This document shows positions 36,834 through 45,483 of a stretch of 64,000 nucleotides of DNA, piece by piece (the stretch's first letter is position 1; each line of letters opens with the position of its first letter). The position numbers and the translations under genes are program-made. The DNA lies in NCBI RefSeq assembly GCF_009696315.1, contig NZ_VUMG01000001.1, positions 620,001 to 684,000 of the forward strand. The letters are read 5' to 3'. This DNA is from Cutibacterium porci (GTDB lineage: Bacteria; Actinomycetota; Actinomycetes; Propionibacteriales; Propionibacteriaceae). Below the pieces are notes generated by a model. That model had not been told where the DNA came from. It saw only the letters and a program-made list of their open reading frames with translations, and did not search any database.

Positions 36834-36956
36834 CAGCCGGGATGTCTCGTGGGCGAACTGGTTTGCACCTTTGCTCACAGACCAGCACTATTAACCTCGA
36901 TGCCCCATGCTGGAGCACACCGCCTGGCATGACGGCAGACACCGGAAGGACTCCAG

Positions 36957-38672
36957 ATGACTGACGAGGCTCACCAGTCGACGATGCAGCCGGCCGGTGA
37001 TCTGAGCACGGCGTCGGCTCAGGCCAGAGTGCAGTTTGTGGGTACCGGTCCAGGAGATCCGAATCTGCTGACCCTCGGGGCTGTCGAGGCCATTAATCGC
37101 GCCCAGGTCATCGTCATTTCATGCGCTCAGCACCGCATATTGCTCGGCAGTGATTGTCTAGAGCTGCGTCCTGACGTGCGAATCGTATCGGCCTGTGACA
37201 CTGATGGAGAAACCGCCGTCCTGCCTAGTCAGCCAGGGGCTGGCGCTCCGGTTCCCGTTGACATAGACGAACATTGCGCTGACGTCACGGCCACTGTTAT
37301 TAATGCGGCTTCCCAAGGCCTTGAGGTCGTTCGTCTCGTCTCTGGTGACCCTTTCCTTGATGGCGATATTGGTGCCGAAGCTGCCGCGGTGGCCCGCGCT
37401 GATCATGACGTCGACGTCATTCCTGGTGTTACCGGCATGACGGCCGTTCCGGAATACGCCGGGCTGACATTGCATGGTCATGACGTCCAGCTCATTGGCC
37501 AAGCAGCATGTCAACGCGATGTCGATGGGCGCGGCTCGGACTGGTCAGATCAAGGGCTCATCGTCGTCAATACCTCTGCTGGCAAGCTCAAAGATGTCGT
37601 CAAGCATGCTGTTGAATCTGGCCGCAGCCAGGACGAGCCGGCAGCCCTCATCTGCCATGGTGCGACGACTCAGCAGACCACCCACACCGTTACTCTCGGT
37701 GAGTTGCCGCAGGCGGCCAAGACGGCGCGGCTGGGCAGCGCTGAGCCGGTTCACGTTGCTATCGGCAAGGTTGTTGAGGCTCCCGAGCGTGAGCAGCTTG
37801 ATTGGTACGAATCCAAGCCGTTATTTGGCTGGAACATTCTTATCCCGCGCACTCGCGACCACTCAGCAACTCTGCCTTCACGACTGCAGAGTTACGGTGC
37901 GCATTCCCTAGATGTGCCGACGATTTCGATGGAGCCTCCGCGTACTCCCCAGCAGATGGATAAGGCGATTCGCGGTCTTGTTGAGGGGCGCTACGAGTGG
38001 GTCGTCTTTACCTCTGCCAACGCCGTGCGCGCTGTTTCGGAGAAGCTCGAGCAGATCGGTCTGGACGCTCGGGCATATTCAGGCTTGCGGATCGCCGCGA
38101 TCTTTGATTCGACGATCAACGCCTTGGCTGAGTGGGGTGTTCGACCCGATCTCGTGCCAGCCGGAGAGCAGTCCACTCGAGCGCTCGCTGCCGTGTTTCC
38201 AGCCTTTGACGAAGCTCTCGACCCCATCAATCGGGTTTTCGTGCCGCGTGCCGATATTGCCACGGAATCGCTATCAGCCGATCTGTCTGAGTTGGGCTGG
38301 GAGGTTGAAGACGTCGTCGGATATCGCACCGTGCGTGCCGCCCCACCGCCTGCCGAGACCCGTGACGCCATTAAGACTGGCAAATTTGACGCCGTCGTGT
38401 TTACCTCATCGACGACGGTGCGCAATCTCGTCGGTATCGCCGGAAAGCCGCACAAACACACCGTGGTTGCCGCCATCGGTATGCGCACCGCAGATACCTG
38501 TCGCGAGCACGGCCTGACCGTTGACGTCGTCGCACCCGAGCCGACGGCGTTGAGTTTGGCGGACGCTCTGGCGGATTTCGCGGCCAAGCGTCGTGACGAC
38601 ATGATTGCCAAGGGCCTGCCGGTGGTCCGGCCGTCGCAACGCAAGCGTCGGGGTCGTCATCCGTCACGCTGA
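36957..38672 (+). CDS. Uroporphyrinogen-III C-methyltransferase fused to uroporphyrinogen-III synthase
   Basis: Residues from about 25 to 275 are a SUMT/CobA-type methylase: VQFVGTGPGDPNLLTLGAVE, VVRLVSGDPFLDG and VIPGVTGMTAVPEYAGL. Residues from about 285 are a HemD domain: ILIPRTRDHSATLPSRL, VFTSANAVRAVSEKLE, AAIFDSTINALAEWG and VVFTSSTTVRNLVGI. The fusion would take hydroxymethylbilane to precorrin-2 for siroheme or B12. The methylase motifs are somewhat divergent (RLVSGDPF for RLKGGDPF), so its activity needs testing. The ribosome-binding site GGAAGGA precedes the ATG. Confidence 0.88.
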   Translation: MTDEAHQSTMQPAGDLSTASAQARVQFVGTGPGDPNLLTLGAVEAINRAQVIVISCAQHRILLGSDCLELRPDVRIVSACDTDGETAVLPSQPGAGAPVPVDIDEHCADVTATVINAASQGLEVVRLVSGDPFLDGDIGAEAAAVARADHDVDVIPGVTGMTAVPEYAGLTLHGHDVQLIGQAACQRDVDGRGSDWSDQGLIVVNTSAGKLKDVVKHAVESGRSQDEPAALICHGATTQQTTHTVTLGELPQAAKTARLGSAEPVHVAIGKVVEAPEREQLDWYESKPLFGWNILIPRTRDHSATLPSRLQSYGAHSLDVPTISMEPPRTPQQMDKAIRGLVEGRYEWVVFTSANAVRAVSEKLEQIGLDARAYSGLRIAAIFDSTINALAEWGVRPDLVPAGEQSTRALAAVFPAFDEALDPINRVFVPRADIATESLSADLSELGWEVEDVVGYRTVRAAPPPAETRDAIKTGKFDAVVFTSSTTVRNLVGIAGKPHKHTVVAAIGMRTADTCREHGLTVDVVAPEPTALSLADALADFAAKRRDDMIAKGLPVVRPSQRKRRGRHPSR

Positions 38673-38741
38673 CACAGACTCATGACGTAGGGTCGTGGGC
38701 AGGACGGGAGGGCCGTCCGCGAGGTATCGGAAGGGGGGACT

Positions 38742-39410
38742 ATGGTCGCCACGACGACTGTCCATTTGCTGCGTCACGGTGAAGTCGACAACCCGACCGG
38801 GGTTCTGTACGGCTGTATGCCCGGATACCACCTATCGGCGCTGGGGCGACGAATGGCCGCTCGTGCCGCTGAACATTTCGCCGGAATTGAGTTGTCTGCC
38901 CTGGTGAGTTCCCCGTTGGAGCGCGCTCGTGAGACGATGGCGCCTATCGCCGCCGTGCATCCTGAGCTACACGTGCGGATTGATTCTGATGTTGTCGAAG
39001 CCGCAAATGTCTTTGAAGGTCAGGTGTTCGGCAAGGGCAACAAGGCCTTGCGTAACCCTCGTAACTGGCGCTATCTGGTGAATCCTATGACCCCCAGCTG
39101 GGGGGAGCCCTATGTCGAGATCGCTGAGCGGATGACCAGGGCCATCATGCGGGCCGCAGATGAAGTCCCGGCTGGCGGTCAGGCTCTCATCGTCTCGCAT
39201 CAGCTGCCGATCTGGGTTGCGCGTTGCGCAGCCGAGGGTCGACGTCTTCCCCACGATCCCCGTTCTCGCAAGTGCACGTTGGCTTCGGTGACGAGTTTTG
39301 GGGTATTAGATGGTCGTATCGTCCGCGTCGACTATTGCGAACCGGCACGTGACCTCATTCCGGCGAAGGATCGTCGGGCCAATATCTCTGCAGGTGGTGC
39401 ACCACGGTGA
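38742..39410 (+). CDS. Histidine phosphatase family protein
   Basis: VHLLRHGEVDNPTGVLYG carries the RHG phosphohistidine motif, VSSPLERARETM the second Arg, and LIVSHQLPIWVARC the second His. 222 residues. Phosphoglycerate-mutase-like proteins of this kind act on many small phosphates; the substrate is unknown. AGGGGGGA precedes the ATG. Its stop overlaps the thiol-oxidoreductase start, so it may belong to the cytochrome c maturation operon. Confidence 0.88.
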   Translation: MVATTTVHLLRHGEVDNPTGVLYGCMPGYHLSALGRRMAARAAEHFAGIELSALVSSPLERARETMAPIAAVHPELHVRIDSDVVEAANVFEGQVFGKGNKALRNPRNWRYLVNPMTPSWGEPYVEIAERMTRAIMRAADEVPAGGQALIVSHQLPIWVARCAAEGRRLPHDPRSRKCTLASVTSFGVLDGRIVRVDYCEPARDLIPAKDRRANISAGGAPR

Positions 39411-39976
39411 AGATTCGGCTTATCGCCATGATCGCTGTAGCGACCCTTATGGTGACGGGTGTTTCGGCGTGCTCGTCGACGTCAGCCAGTGACGACAAAG
39501 GATTCGCAACCGGAGATGGATCCTGGTCGAAGCTTCCGGTCGAAAAACGTGAGCCTGCCGCTGTCCTCACCGGTAACGACTTAAATGGTAAGACGATCAG
39601 CACCGATGACGCTAAGGGCAAAGTCATCGTTGTCAATGTGTGGGGATCCTGGTGTGCGCCGTGCCGTCACGAAGCTCCTGCGTTGGCGAAAGCGGCGGAT
39701 AGTACCAAGACCGTCGCAGCGTTTTACGGGATTAACACCCGCGATCTTGACCCTGGCCCGCCGCAGGCGTTTTCCCGCGCATTCCATGTCCCTTACCCGA
39801 GCTTCTATGACCCCGATGGGCAGATGCTGCTTAAGTTCACCGAGTTGCCTCCCAAAGCAATCCCATCCACCCTGGTCATCGACCGTAAGGGCCGTTCGGC
39901 TGCCCGATTCGTGGGAGAGGTGAGCACCGCCACCCTTGTCCAGGCGATTAATGATGTTGCCAAGGAGAGCCAGTGA
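39407..39976 (+). CDS. TlpA/ResA-like thioredoxin-fold lipoprotein
   Basis: A lipoprotein signal (hydrophobic helix, then VSACSS) anchors the protein outside the membrane. VVNVWGSWCAPCRHEAPAL is the thioredoxin active site, CxxC, and PSTLVIDRKG holds the cis-Pro. 189 residues. ResA-type proteins keep the apocytochrome c heme-site cysteines reduced, using electrons from CcdA, which is encoded directly downstream. The GTG start overlaps the phosphatase stop. Confidence 0.92.
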   Translation: MKIRLIAMIAVATLMVTGVSACSSTSASDDKGFATGDGSWSKLPVEKREPAAVLTGNDLNGKTISTDDAKGKVIVVNVWGSWCAPCRHEAPALAKAADSTKTVAAFYGINTRDLDPGPPQAFSRAFHVPYPSFYDPDGQMLLKFTELPPKAIPSTLVIDRKGRSAARFVGEVSTATLVQAINDVAKESQ

Positions 39977-40734
39977 CGCCGCTAGACCTGGGATCCTGGG
40001 CAGCTGACGCCTTGACAGGGTCGATGGTTGGGGCGATCCCCGTGGCGGTATTTGCTGGCCTGCTGTCGTTCTTTTCACCATGCGTCTTGCCTCTCATCCC
40101 TGGCTACTTCAGCTATGTCACAGGTCTGGGAGCCGCAGATGTCATTGAAGGACGTCGTCGGGCCCGCACCGTGGTGGGCACCGCCCTTTTCGTGGTCGGC
40201 TTTACCGCCGTTTTCGTTGCCACAGGGACGATCATTGGCACTCTCGGCAGGGTGTTGATGGTTCATCGTCGCGTTATCGAGGTCGTCGTCGGAATCCTGA
40301 CGGTTGTACTTGGGGCGATGTTTGCTGGGCTCGTTCCGCTGGGTCGCCGAGAACTGCGGATCCATCGTCTACCTCGGGCAGGATTGGCTGCTGCACCGAT
40401 TCTGGGAATTGTCTTCGGCTTGGGCTGGACGCCGTGCATCGGGCCAGCGCTGTCGGTGGTTTATGGGCTGTCGTTGGCTCAGGGATCAGCGATCAGAGGC
40501 GCAGTGTTGGCTACCTGCTATTCGTTGGGTTTGGGGATTCCATTTATTGCGGCTTCTGCTGCGTTGGTGTGGATGGGGCGCACGATTGAAGCGGTGCGGA
40601 ACCATCAGCATGGTGTGCAGCGTTGCGGCGGAATACTCCTGATGGCTATCGGCGTGTTGTTGGTCACCGGATGGTGGGAGTCAATTATGGCAATGCTGCG
40701 ATCCTGGGCAGCTCAATTCGGGGCGGTGATCTGA
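39973..40734 (+). CDS. ccdA: Thiol-disulfide electron carrier, cytochrome c biogenesis protein CcdA
   Basis: The multi-pass membrane protein of 253 residues has the two redox cysteines in LLSFFSPCVLPLIPGY and GLGWTPCIGPALS, each before or after Pro as in CcdA/DsbD. It moves electrons from cytosolic thioredoxin to the extracytoplasmic ResA-like protein. GTG start, overlapping the ResA-like stop by 4 bases. ResB follows with a shared base. Confidence 0.94.
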   Translation: MTPLDLGSWAADALTGSMVGAIPVAVFAGLLSFFSPCVLPLIPGYFSYVTGLGAADVIEGRRRARTVVGTALFVVGFTAVFVATGTIIGTLGRVLMVHRRVIEVVVGILTVVLGAMFAGLVPLGRRELRIHRLPRAGLAAAPILGIVFGLGWTPCIGPALSVVYGLSLAQGSAIRGAVLATCYSLGLGIPFIAASAALVWMGRTIEAVRNHQHGVQRCGGILLMAIGVLLVTGWWESIMAMLRSWAAQFGAVI

Positions 40735-42323
40735 TGAGCCGTTCTGTGAGGAATTCGAAAGCAGCGACGTCGTCAACGCCATCTGCCGGTCATCGCGGGC
40801 TGGGTTTGCGCCCATTCATGCGTTGGCTATGGGGTCAATTGACGAGCATGAGGACGGCTCTCGTTCTGCTTTTTCTGCTCGCACTTGCAGCTATCCCAGG
40901 ATCGCTGGTTCCGCAGAGCGCTAATAGCGCTATCAAGGTTTCTGATTTCGCTGCCAACCATCCCATTCTAGATCGCATTTTTCGTCCGCTAGGGATGTAC
41001 AATGTCTACACCTCGGTGTGGTTTTCAGCGATTTACCTGCTATTGTTCATCAGCCTTATTGGTTGCATCGTCCCGCGTATTATGAGCCACGCGAAGGCGT
41101 TGCGTCGCCAACCTCCTCGCGTCCCGGCCAGATTGGATCGGTTGGCGGCTTATGCGTCGACGACTACCTCTGCGTCAGCCGACGAGGTCAGTAAACGCGC
41201 TCAGCGATGGTTGAAATCTCATCGGTATCGTTTCCTTGTTGACGACGATGGCTCCCTTCGCGCTGAGGCTGGCCGTCATCGCGAGACGGGGAATCTGGTA
41301 TTCCACGTCTTCTTGGTTTTCCTGTTGGTCGGTGTTGGTTGGAACACCTTGTGGGGGTACAAGGGAACATCCGTTGTTGTGGAGGGGCAGGGTTTTTCCA
41401 ACAACATCACCCAGTACGACGAATTCAAGGCTGGAGCGATGGTTGATGCCGATAACCTCACCCCATTTTCCATGAAGCTGCGCAAGTTTGTCGCGTCGTT
41501 CGAGACTGGCGAGGTGCAGCGAGGGGCCGCCCGCACTTTCGATGCTACCGTCGACCTCACTGTGGATGGGAAAACACAGACCCGAGATTTACAGGTCAAC
41601 CATCCGCTGCAGATTGGGTCAACGAAGGTACACCTGCTTGGTCATGGCTACGCCGCGAACGTCGTGGTCCGCGACGGCGAAGGCAAGGTCGCCTTTTCCG
41701 GGCCTGTCGTCTTTTTGCCACAGGATGGCAATTTCACATCGGTTGGTGTGATCAAAGCCCCCGACGCGCGTCCGGATCGGCTGGCCTTTCAGGGGTTCTT
41801 TTTACCTACCGGCGCAATCACGGCTGGCGGTCCGACGTCCTTGTTTCCGGACGCCCTCAATCCGCAGCTTTATCTGACGGCGTGGTACGGCAAACCGGCT
41901 GTCGAAACAGGGGTGCCGTCAAATATCTACACCCTCGACGCCACTGGCATGACCCAAGTGATGGATGGTAAGGACAAGTCCCACTTCGCGCTCTCTGTGG
42001 GCCAGGGGTACACGCTGCCCAACGGCAAGGGCTCGATCCAGTTCAATGGCTGGCAGCGGTGGGCGAAGATCCAGGTGTCGCAGGCCCCAGGTCTCCCATT
42101 GACCTTCGTGTCAGTGCTGTTGTCGGTAGCTGGCCTGTGTGTGAGCTTGTTCTCGCGATCTCGGCGGGTGTGGGTGAGGACTACCCCCAGTGGTGACGGT
42201 TTCAGGGTAGAAGTTGGCGGCTTAGACCGCAGTGATTCCCGATCCAGCGCGGTGGACGATGTAAATTCTCTGCTGGCTGCGGTAGGCGGGGATACCATGT
42301 CTGGCGATACCGAGGAGGACTAG
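40734..42323 (+). CDS. resB: Cytochrome c biogenesis protein ResB (Ccs1)
   Basis: The 529-residue protein has three N-terminal transmembrane helices (SMRTALVLLFLLALAAIPGS, then VWFSAIYLLLFISLIGCIVP), a large extracytoplasmic domain and a last helix near the C-terminus, as in ResB. GSLVPQ and GNLVFHVFLVFLLVGVGWNT are family segments. With CcsA it forms the system II heme exporter and cytochrome c synthase. ATG 40734 shares a base with the ccdA stop. Confidence 0.93.
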   Translation: MSRSVRNSKAATSSTPSAGHRGLGLRPFMRWLWGQLTSMRTALVLLFLLALAAIPGSLVPQSANSAIKVSDFAANHPILDRIFRPLGMYNVYTSVWFSAIYLLLFISLIGCIVPRIMSHAKALRRQPPRVPARLDRLAAYASTTTSASADEVSKRAQRWLKSHRYRFLVDDDGSLRAEAGRHRETGNLVFHVFLVFLLVGVGWNTLWGYKGTSVVVEGQGFSNNITQYDEFKAGAMVDADNLTPFSMKLRKFVASFETGEVQRGAARTFDATVDLTVDGKTQTRDLQVNHPLQIGSTKVHLLGHGYAANVVVRDGEGKVAFSGPVVFLPQDGNFTSVGVIKAPDARPDRLAFQGFFLPTGAITAGGPTSLFPDALNPQLYLTAWYGKPAVETGVPSNIYTLDATGMTQVMDGKDKSHFALSVGQGYTLPNGKGSIQFNGWQRWAKIQVSQAPGLPLTFVSVLLSVAGLCVSLFSRSRRVWVRTTPSGDGFRVEVGGLDRSDSRSSAVDDVNSLLAAVGGDTMSGDTEED

Positions 42324-42325
42324 TC

Positions 42326-43219
42326 GTGAGCGTGGAGAATCTGTCTGCCGTCGGCATCGTCACTGCGGCGGTGCTTTATATGCTTGCGTTCCTCGCTCAT
42401 GCTGCGGAATGGGCTAGTGTGCGGGGCGCTGAGCATCCTAGCCGTAAGGTACTGCTGCGTTCGGAGACCTGTGGCCGTATGGGGCTTAACCTCACCGTGC
42501 TCGGTGCGGTGTGTGCCGCGATCGGTGTCGTGTGCCGCGGCATCGCTGGTCGCCGGTTGCCCTGGGGCAATATGTACGAGTTCGTCACATCGGCGCTGTT
42601 TTTCGTTGTCATTGTTTATCTTGTGCTTGTCGCTGTGCGTCGTGTTAGATGGATGGGTATTGCTGTCGCGTTGCTATTAGCGCTTGGTAACGGTCTGGCG
42701 GCGACGGTCTTTTATGTGGCTGTGGCGCCGCTGGTGCCGGCTTTGCACTCGGTGTGGTTTGTGATTCATATTGTTGCTGCCTGTATTGCTGCGGCTGCTC
42801 TCAATGTTGGGGCTATTGCGTCGATCATGTATCTCATATCGATGAATGCTCAGGTGAGGGCTGAGCGGACTGGAGTTCCTGTTAAGGGGTTGTTGGCGAG
42901 GCTGCCTTCTTTGGAATCCATGGATACTCTTGCTTACCGGGCTCACGGCATTGGTTTTCCGATCTGGACGTTTACGATCGCTGCCGGTTCGGTGTGGGCT
43001 GATTATGCGTGGGGGCGTTTCTGGGGGTGGGACCCTAAGGAGACGTGGTCTTTGGTGACGTGGGTTGTGTATGCGGCTTATCTTCATGCCCGTTCCACGG
43101 CTGGATGGCGCGGGCGCCCAGCTGCGGTTATTGCGGTTATCGGTGTGGCTTGTTTCTGGTTCAATTTTGTTGGCGTTAATTTGATCTTTAGTGGCCTGCA
43201 CTCATACGCCGGCATTTGA
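42326..43219 (+). CDS. ccsA: Cytochrome c biogenesis protein CcsA (heme handling)
   Basis: The 297-residue integral membrane protein has about eight helices, WGNMYEF, and the tryptophan-rich heme-binding loop GRFWGWDPKETWSLVTW with flanking His. It partners ResB; in actinobacteria it is sometimes called CcsB. GTG start two bases after the resB stop. This completes a system II set, so the organism makes c-type cytochromes. Confidence 0.94.
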   Translation: MSVENLSAVGIVTAAVLYMLAFLAHAAEWASVRGAEHPSRKVLLRSETCGRMGLNLTVLGAVCAAIGVVCRGIAGRRLPWGNMYEFVTSALFFVVIVYLVLVAVRRVRWMGIAVALLLALGNGLAATVFYVAVAPLVPALHSVWFVIHIVAACIAAAALNVGAIASIMYLISMNAQVRAERTGVPVKGLLARLPSLESMDTLAYRAHGIGFPIWTFTIAAGSVWADYAWGRFWGWDPKETWSLVTWVVYAAYLHARSTAGWRGRPAAVIAVIGVACFWFNFVGVNLIFSGLHSYAGI

Positions 43220-43220
43220 T

Positions 43221-44663
43221 ATGACTTTTTCTGAGTCTCGCGACGAGTGGCTTCCACAGCTCTACCAAGAGCGGTGGGACGATTTCGTGCGGTTGGCCGC
43301 CTTGTTATTGGCAGACCAGCATCTGGCTGAGGATGCCGTTATTGCAGCTTTTGCCACCTGCTATGTGCGAGACCCAAAACTGCATACCGATGAACACGCT
43401 GTGTCGTATGTGCGCACGGCTGTTGTTAATAAGGTGAGGGGGCGTCAGCCGGTCGCTAGGGATGCCATGCCACCGAAGGCGCCAGAGGACCTGGCCTATT
43501 GGTGCCTACGAGGCTTGCCGGCTCGCCAACGCGAGGTGTTAGTGCTGAAGTTTGCCACTTCGGAACTATCCGACGACGATATCGCTGAAGTCCTTGGCAT
43601 GAGCGTCAATGCAGTGCGTAACAACGAGACCAAAGGTCTTGTTGCTATCGGTGAGAGTTTGCGGCCAGGATCGCATACGAATCCTGGCCACGTCGACCCC
43701 AGAGTCGAAGCGGTCGTGCGTTCTGCGCTAGAAAGTGCGGGGGAATCAGTTCATCCGGTGTCACGCTATGATGCCATCATCTCCGAGATCGCACGCCGTC
43801 CGCGTCGAGGCAGGCCTCCCATCTGGGTGATTGTGCTTGGCTGTGTGCTTGCTTTTGCTGTCGGAGTTGTATTGCCTGTGCTGGGGTCGGGTCGTGGCCC
43901 GGCGCTGGAGGATACGCAAGCCTTACCTTCTGTTCAGACTCCAGAACCCAATAGCCAGTCAATACCGACTCTGCAAACTGGTCTTGACGTGTTTTACTTG
44001 GGGCGCAATGACGGTCTTATTCACCGTGAATTGCGCGACCTGCCTACCTCGGGTGATCGTTTAGGAACAGCTGTTGGCGCCGTCCTTAATGTTGCGCCAT
44101 TGGATCCGAATTACATCTCGGGTTGGGCTGCTGGGCAGGTGAATCGGGCATCAGTGAAAGGCAGTCAGATCACTCTCGACTTGTCAGTTTCAGCGTTTAG
44201 TCAATTTAAGAGTGGTGAGCAGGTACAGCGTGCTATTGAGCAGCTTGTTGTGACGGCGACTGCTGCGGTTGGTGATCGTACTGGCGAGAAGTCAGTGCGT
44301 ATCCTTGTTGATGGTTCTCCTAATTTGCCGATTATCGGTAAGCCGGCGACGGATTTTGTTGATGAAGGTTTTGCCCAGTGTGCCCGGGTGTGGGTTGATT
44401 CGCCTCAATCTGGTGCGGAGGTACCGGCGGGTACGGTCACGATTAGTGGTGTGGCGCAGCCGACGGTATCGGTTATGACCTATGAGGTGAAGCTTCCCCA
44501 GAGTGGTCGGATGGTCATGAGCGGACAAATTAACCTATCAGCTAGTGACGGCAATAGCTGGCGGCCGTGGCATGCCACTGTCACTGTGCCGAAGGGGGAG
44601 TATGACGTGATTATCCGGGAGGGTACTCGGGTCGCTGAGGAGAAGGTCATTACGGCCACGTGA
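43221..44663 (+). CDS. ECF-sigma-like protein fused to transmembrane GerMN and Gmad2 domains
   Basis: The first 160 residues are a SigE-like sigma factor: region 2 around LYQERWDDFVRLAALLLADQ and AVSYVRTAVVNKVRG, and region 4 with LPARQREVLVLKFA and LSDDDIAEVLGMSVNAV. A transmembrane helix (WVIVLGCVLAFAVGVVLPVL) near residue 205 follows. Outside come a GerMN-like domain (VFYLGRNDGLIHRELRDLP) and a Gmad2-like Ig domain (VWVDSPQSGAEVPAGTVTIS) to the end. ATG 43221 is right after the ccsA stop. Sigma activity tied to a membrane sensor is inferred; loss of promoter recognition is also possible. Confidence 0.85.
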   Translation: MTFSESRDEWLPQLYQERWDDFVRLAALLLADQHLAEDAVIAAFATCYVRDPKLHTDEHAVSYVRTAVVNKVRGRQPVARDAMPPKAPEDLAYWCLRGLPARQREVLVLKFATSELSDDDIAEVLGMSVNAVRNNETKGLVAIGESLRPGSHTNPGHVDPRVEAVVRSALESAGESVHPVSRYDAIISEIARRPRRGRPPIWVIVLGCVLAFAVGVVLPVLGSGRGPALEDTQALPSVQTPEPNSQSIPTLQTGLDVFYLGRNDGLIHRELRDLPTSGDRLGTAVGAVLNVAPLDPNYISGWAAGQVNRASVKGSQITLDLSVSAFSQFKSGEQVQRAIEQLVVTATAAVGDRTGEKSVRILVDGSPNLPIIGKPATDFVDEGFAQCARVWVDSPQSGAEVPAGTVTISGVAQPTVSVMTYEVKLPQSGRMVMSGQINLSASDGNSWRPWHATVTVPKGEYDVIIREGTRVAEEKVITAT

Positions 44664-44671
44664 TGGCTGTT

Positions 44672-45460
44672 TTAGAGTTTCAGGTATTTTTCGGCTTGAG
44701 ACATTACGAGTCGTGGTGGCACGTGTGGTGCTAGTCGGGCTATAGCGCGGTTGGCGAATCCGTCGACGGCGTAAGGGCGGTGATGAGCTAGAGCTTCGAA
44801 GGCGGTATGTACGACGTCGTCTGGGTTGCGTCGGGTACCTGCTCCCATGCGTGGTACCCCTGCGGCATCGAAGAACCCGGTTTCGGTTGGTCCGGGGCAG
44901 ATGGCGGTGGCGCGTACTCCGGTGCCATTGGTTTCAGCCCACAATGCGCGGGTGAAAGACAATACGAATGATTTCGATGCCGCGTATGTGGCGAATTGCG
45001 GGATGGGTTGGAAAGCTGCAGTAGAGGCAACATTAATAATTGATCCCTGCTTGGCTGCGATCATGCCAGGCAGCAGTAACCCACACAGGTGGACGACAGC
45101 CTCGCAGTTGACCTCCACCTGAGATGTTTGCCGTGCCGGGTCGGTTTCAGCTATCCGGCCAGCCGCACCGAACCCAGCATTGTTGATGAGGGTGTCGATG
45201 ACGATCCCGCGCCTCGTGATGTCATCGACCAGTGCTAGACGCTGCGGTGCTGAGGAGATATCACACGGGTAGACGATGGTTTGGATTCCGTACCGTGTTG
45301 TGAGCTGGCCGGAGAGGTCGTCAAGGACGTCACGTCGTCGTCCTGTCACAACGAGGTTGACGCTACAGCTGGCCAGATAACGGCTAAATGCCTGCCCTAG
45401 CCCACCACTAGCCCCACTTACTAGTGCCCACGGGCGTTCGTCACGAGTTGCATCATTCAT
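44672..45460 (-). CDS. Short-chain dehydrogenase/reductase
   Basis: ALVSGASGGLGQAFSRYL is the NADP motif, INNAGFGAAG the structural NNAG, and SIINVASTAA plus YAASKSFVLSF the Ser-Tyr-Lys catalytic set. 262 residues, classical SDR of the YqjQ/DltE kind. The substrate is unknown. It converges with the sigma-like gene 8 bases away. Confidence 0.88.
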   Translation of the reverse strand: MNDATRDERPWALVSGASGGLGQAFSRYLASCSVNLVVTGRRRDVLDDLSGQLTTRYGIQTIVYPCDISSAPQRLALVDDITRRGIVIDTLINNAGFGAAGRIAETDPARQTSQVEVNCEAVVHLCGLLLPGMIAAKQGSIINVASTAAFQPIPQFATYAASKSFVLSFTRALWAETNGTGVRATAICPGPTETGFFDAAGVPRMGAGTRRNPDDVVHTAFEALAHHRPYAVDGFANRAIARLAPHVPPRLVMSQAEKYLKL

Positions 45461-45483
45461 ATCCCAAGTCTTCCACGCAGTTC

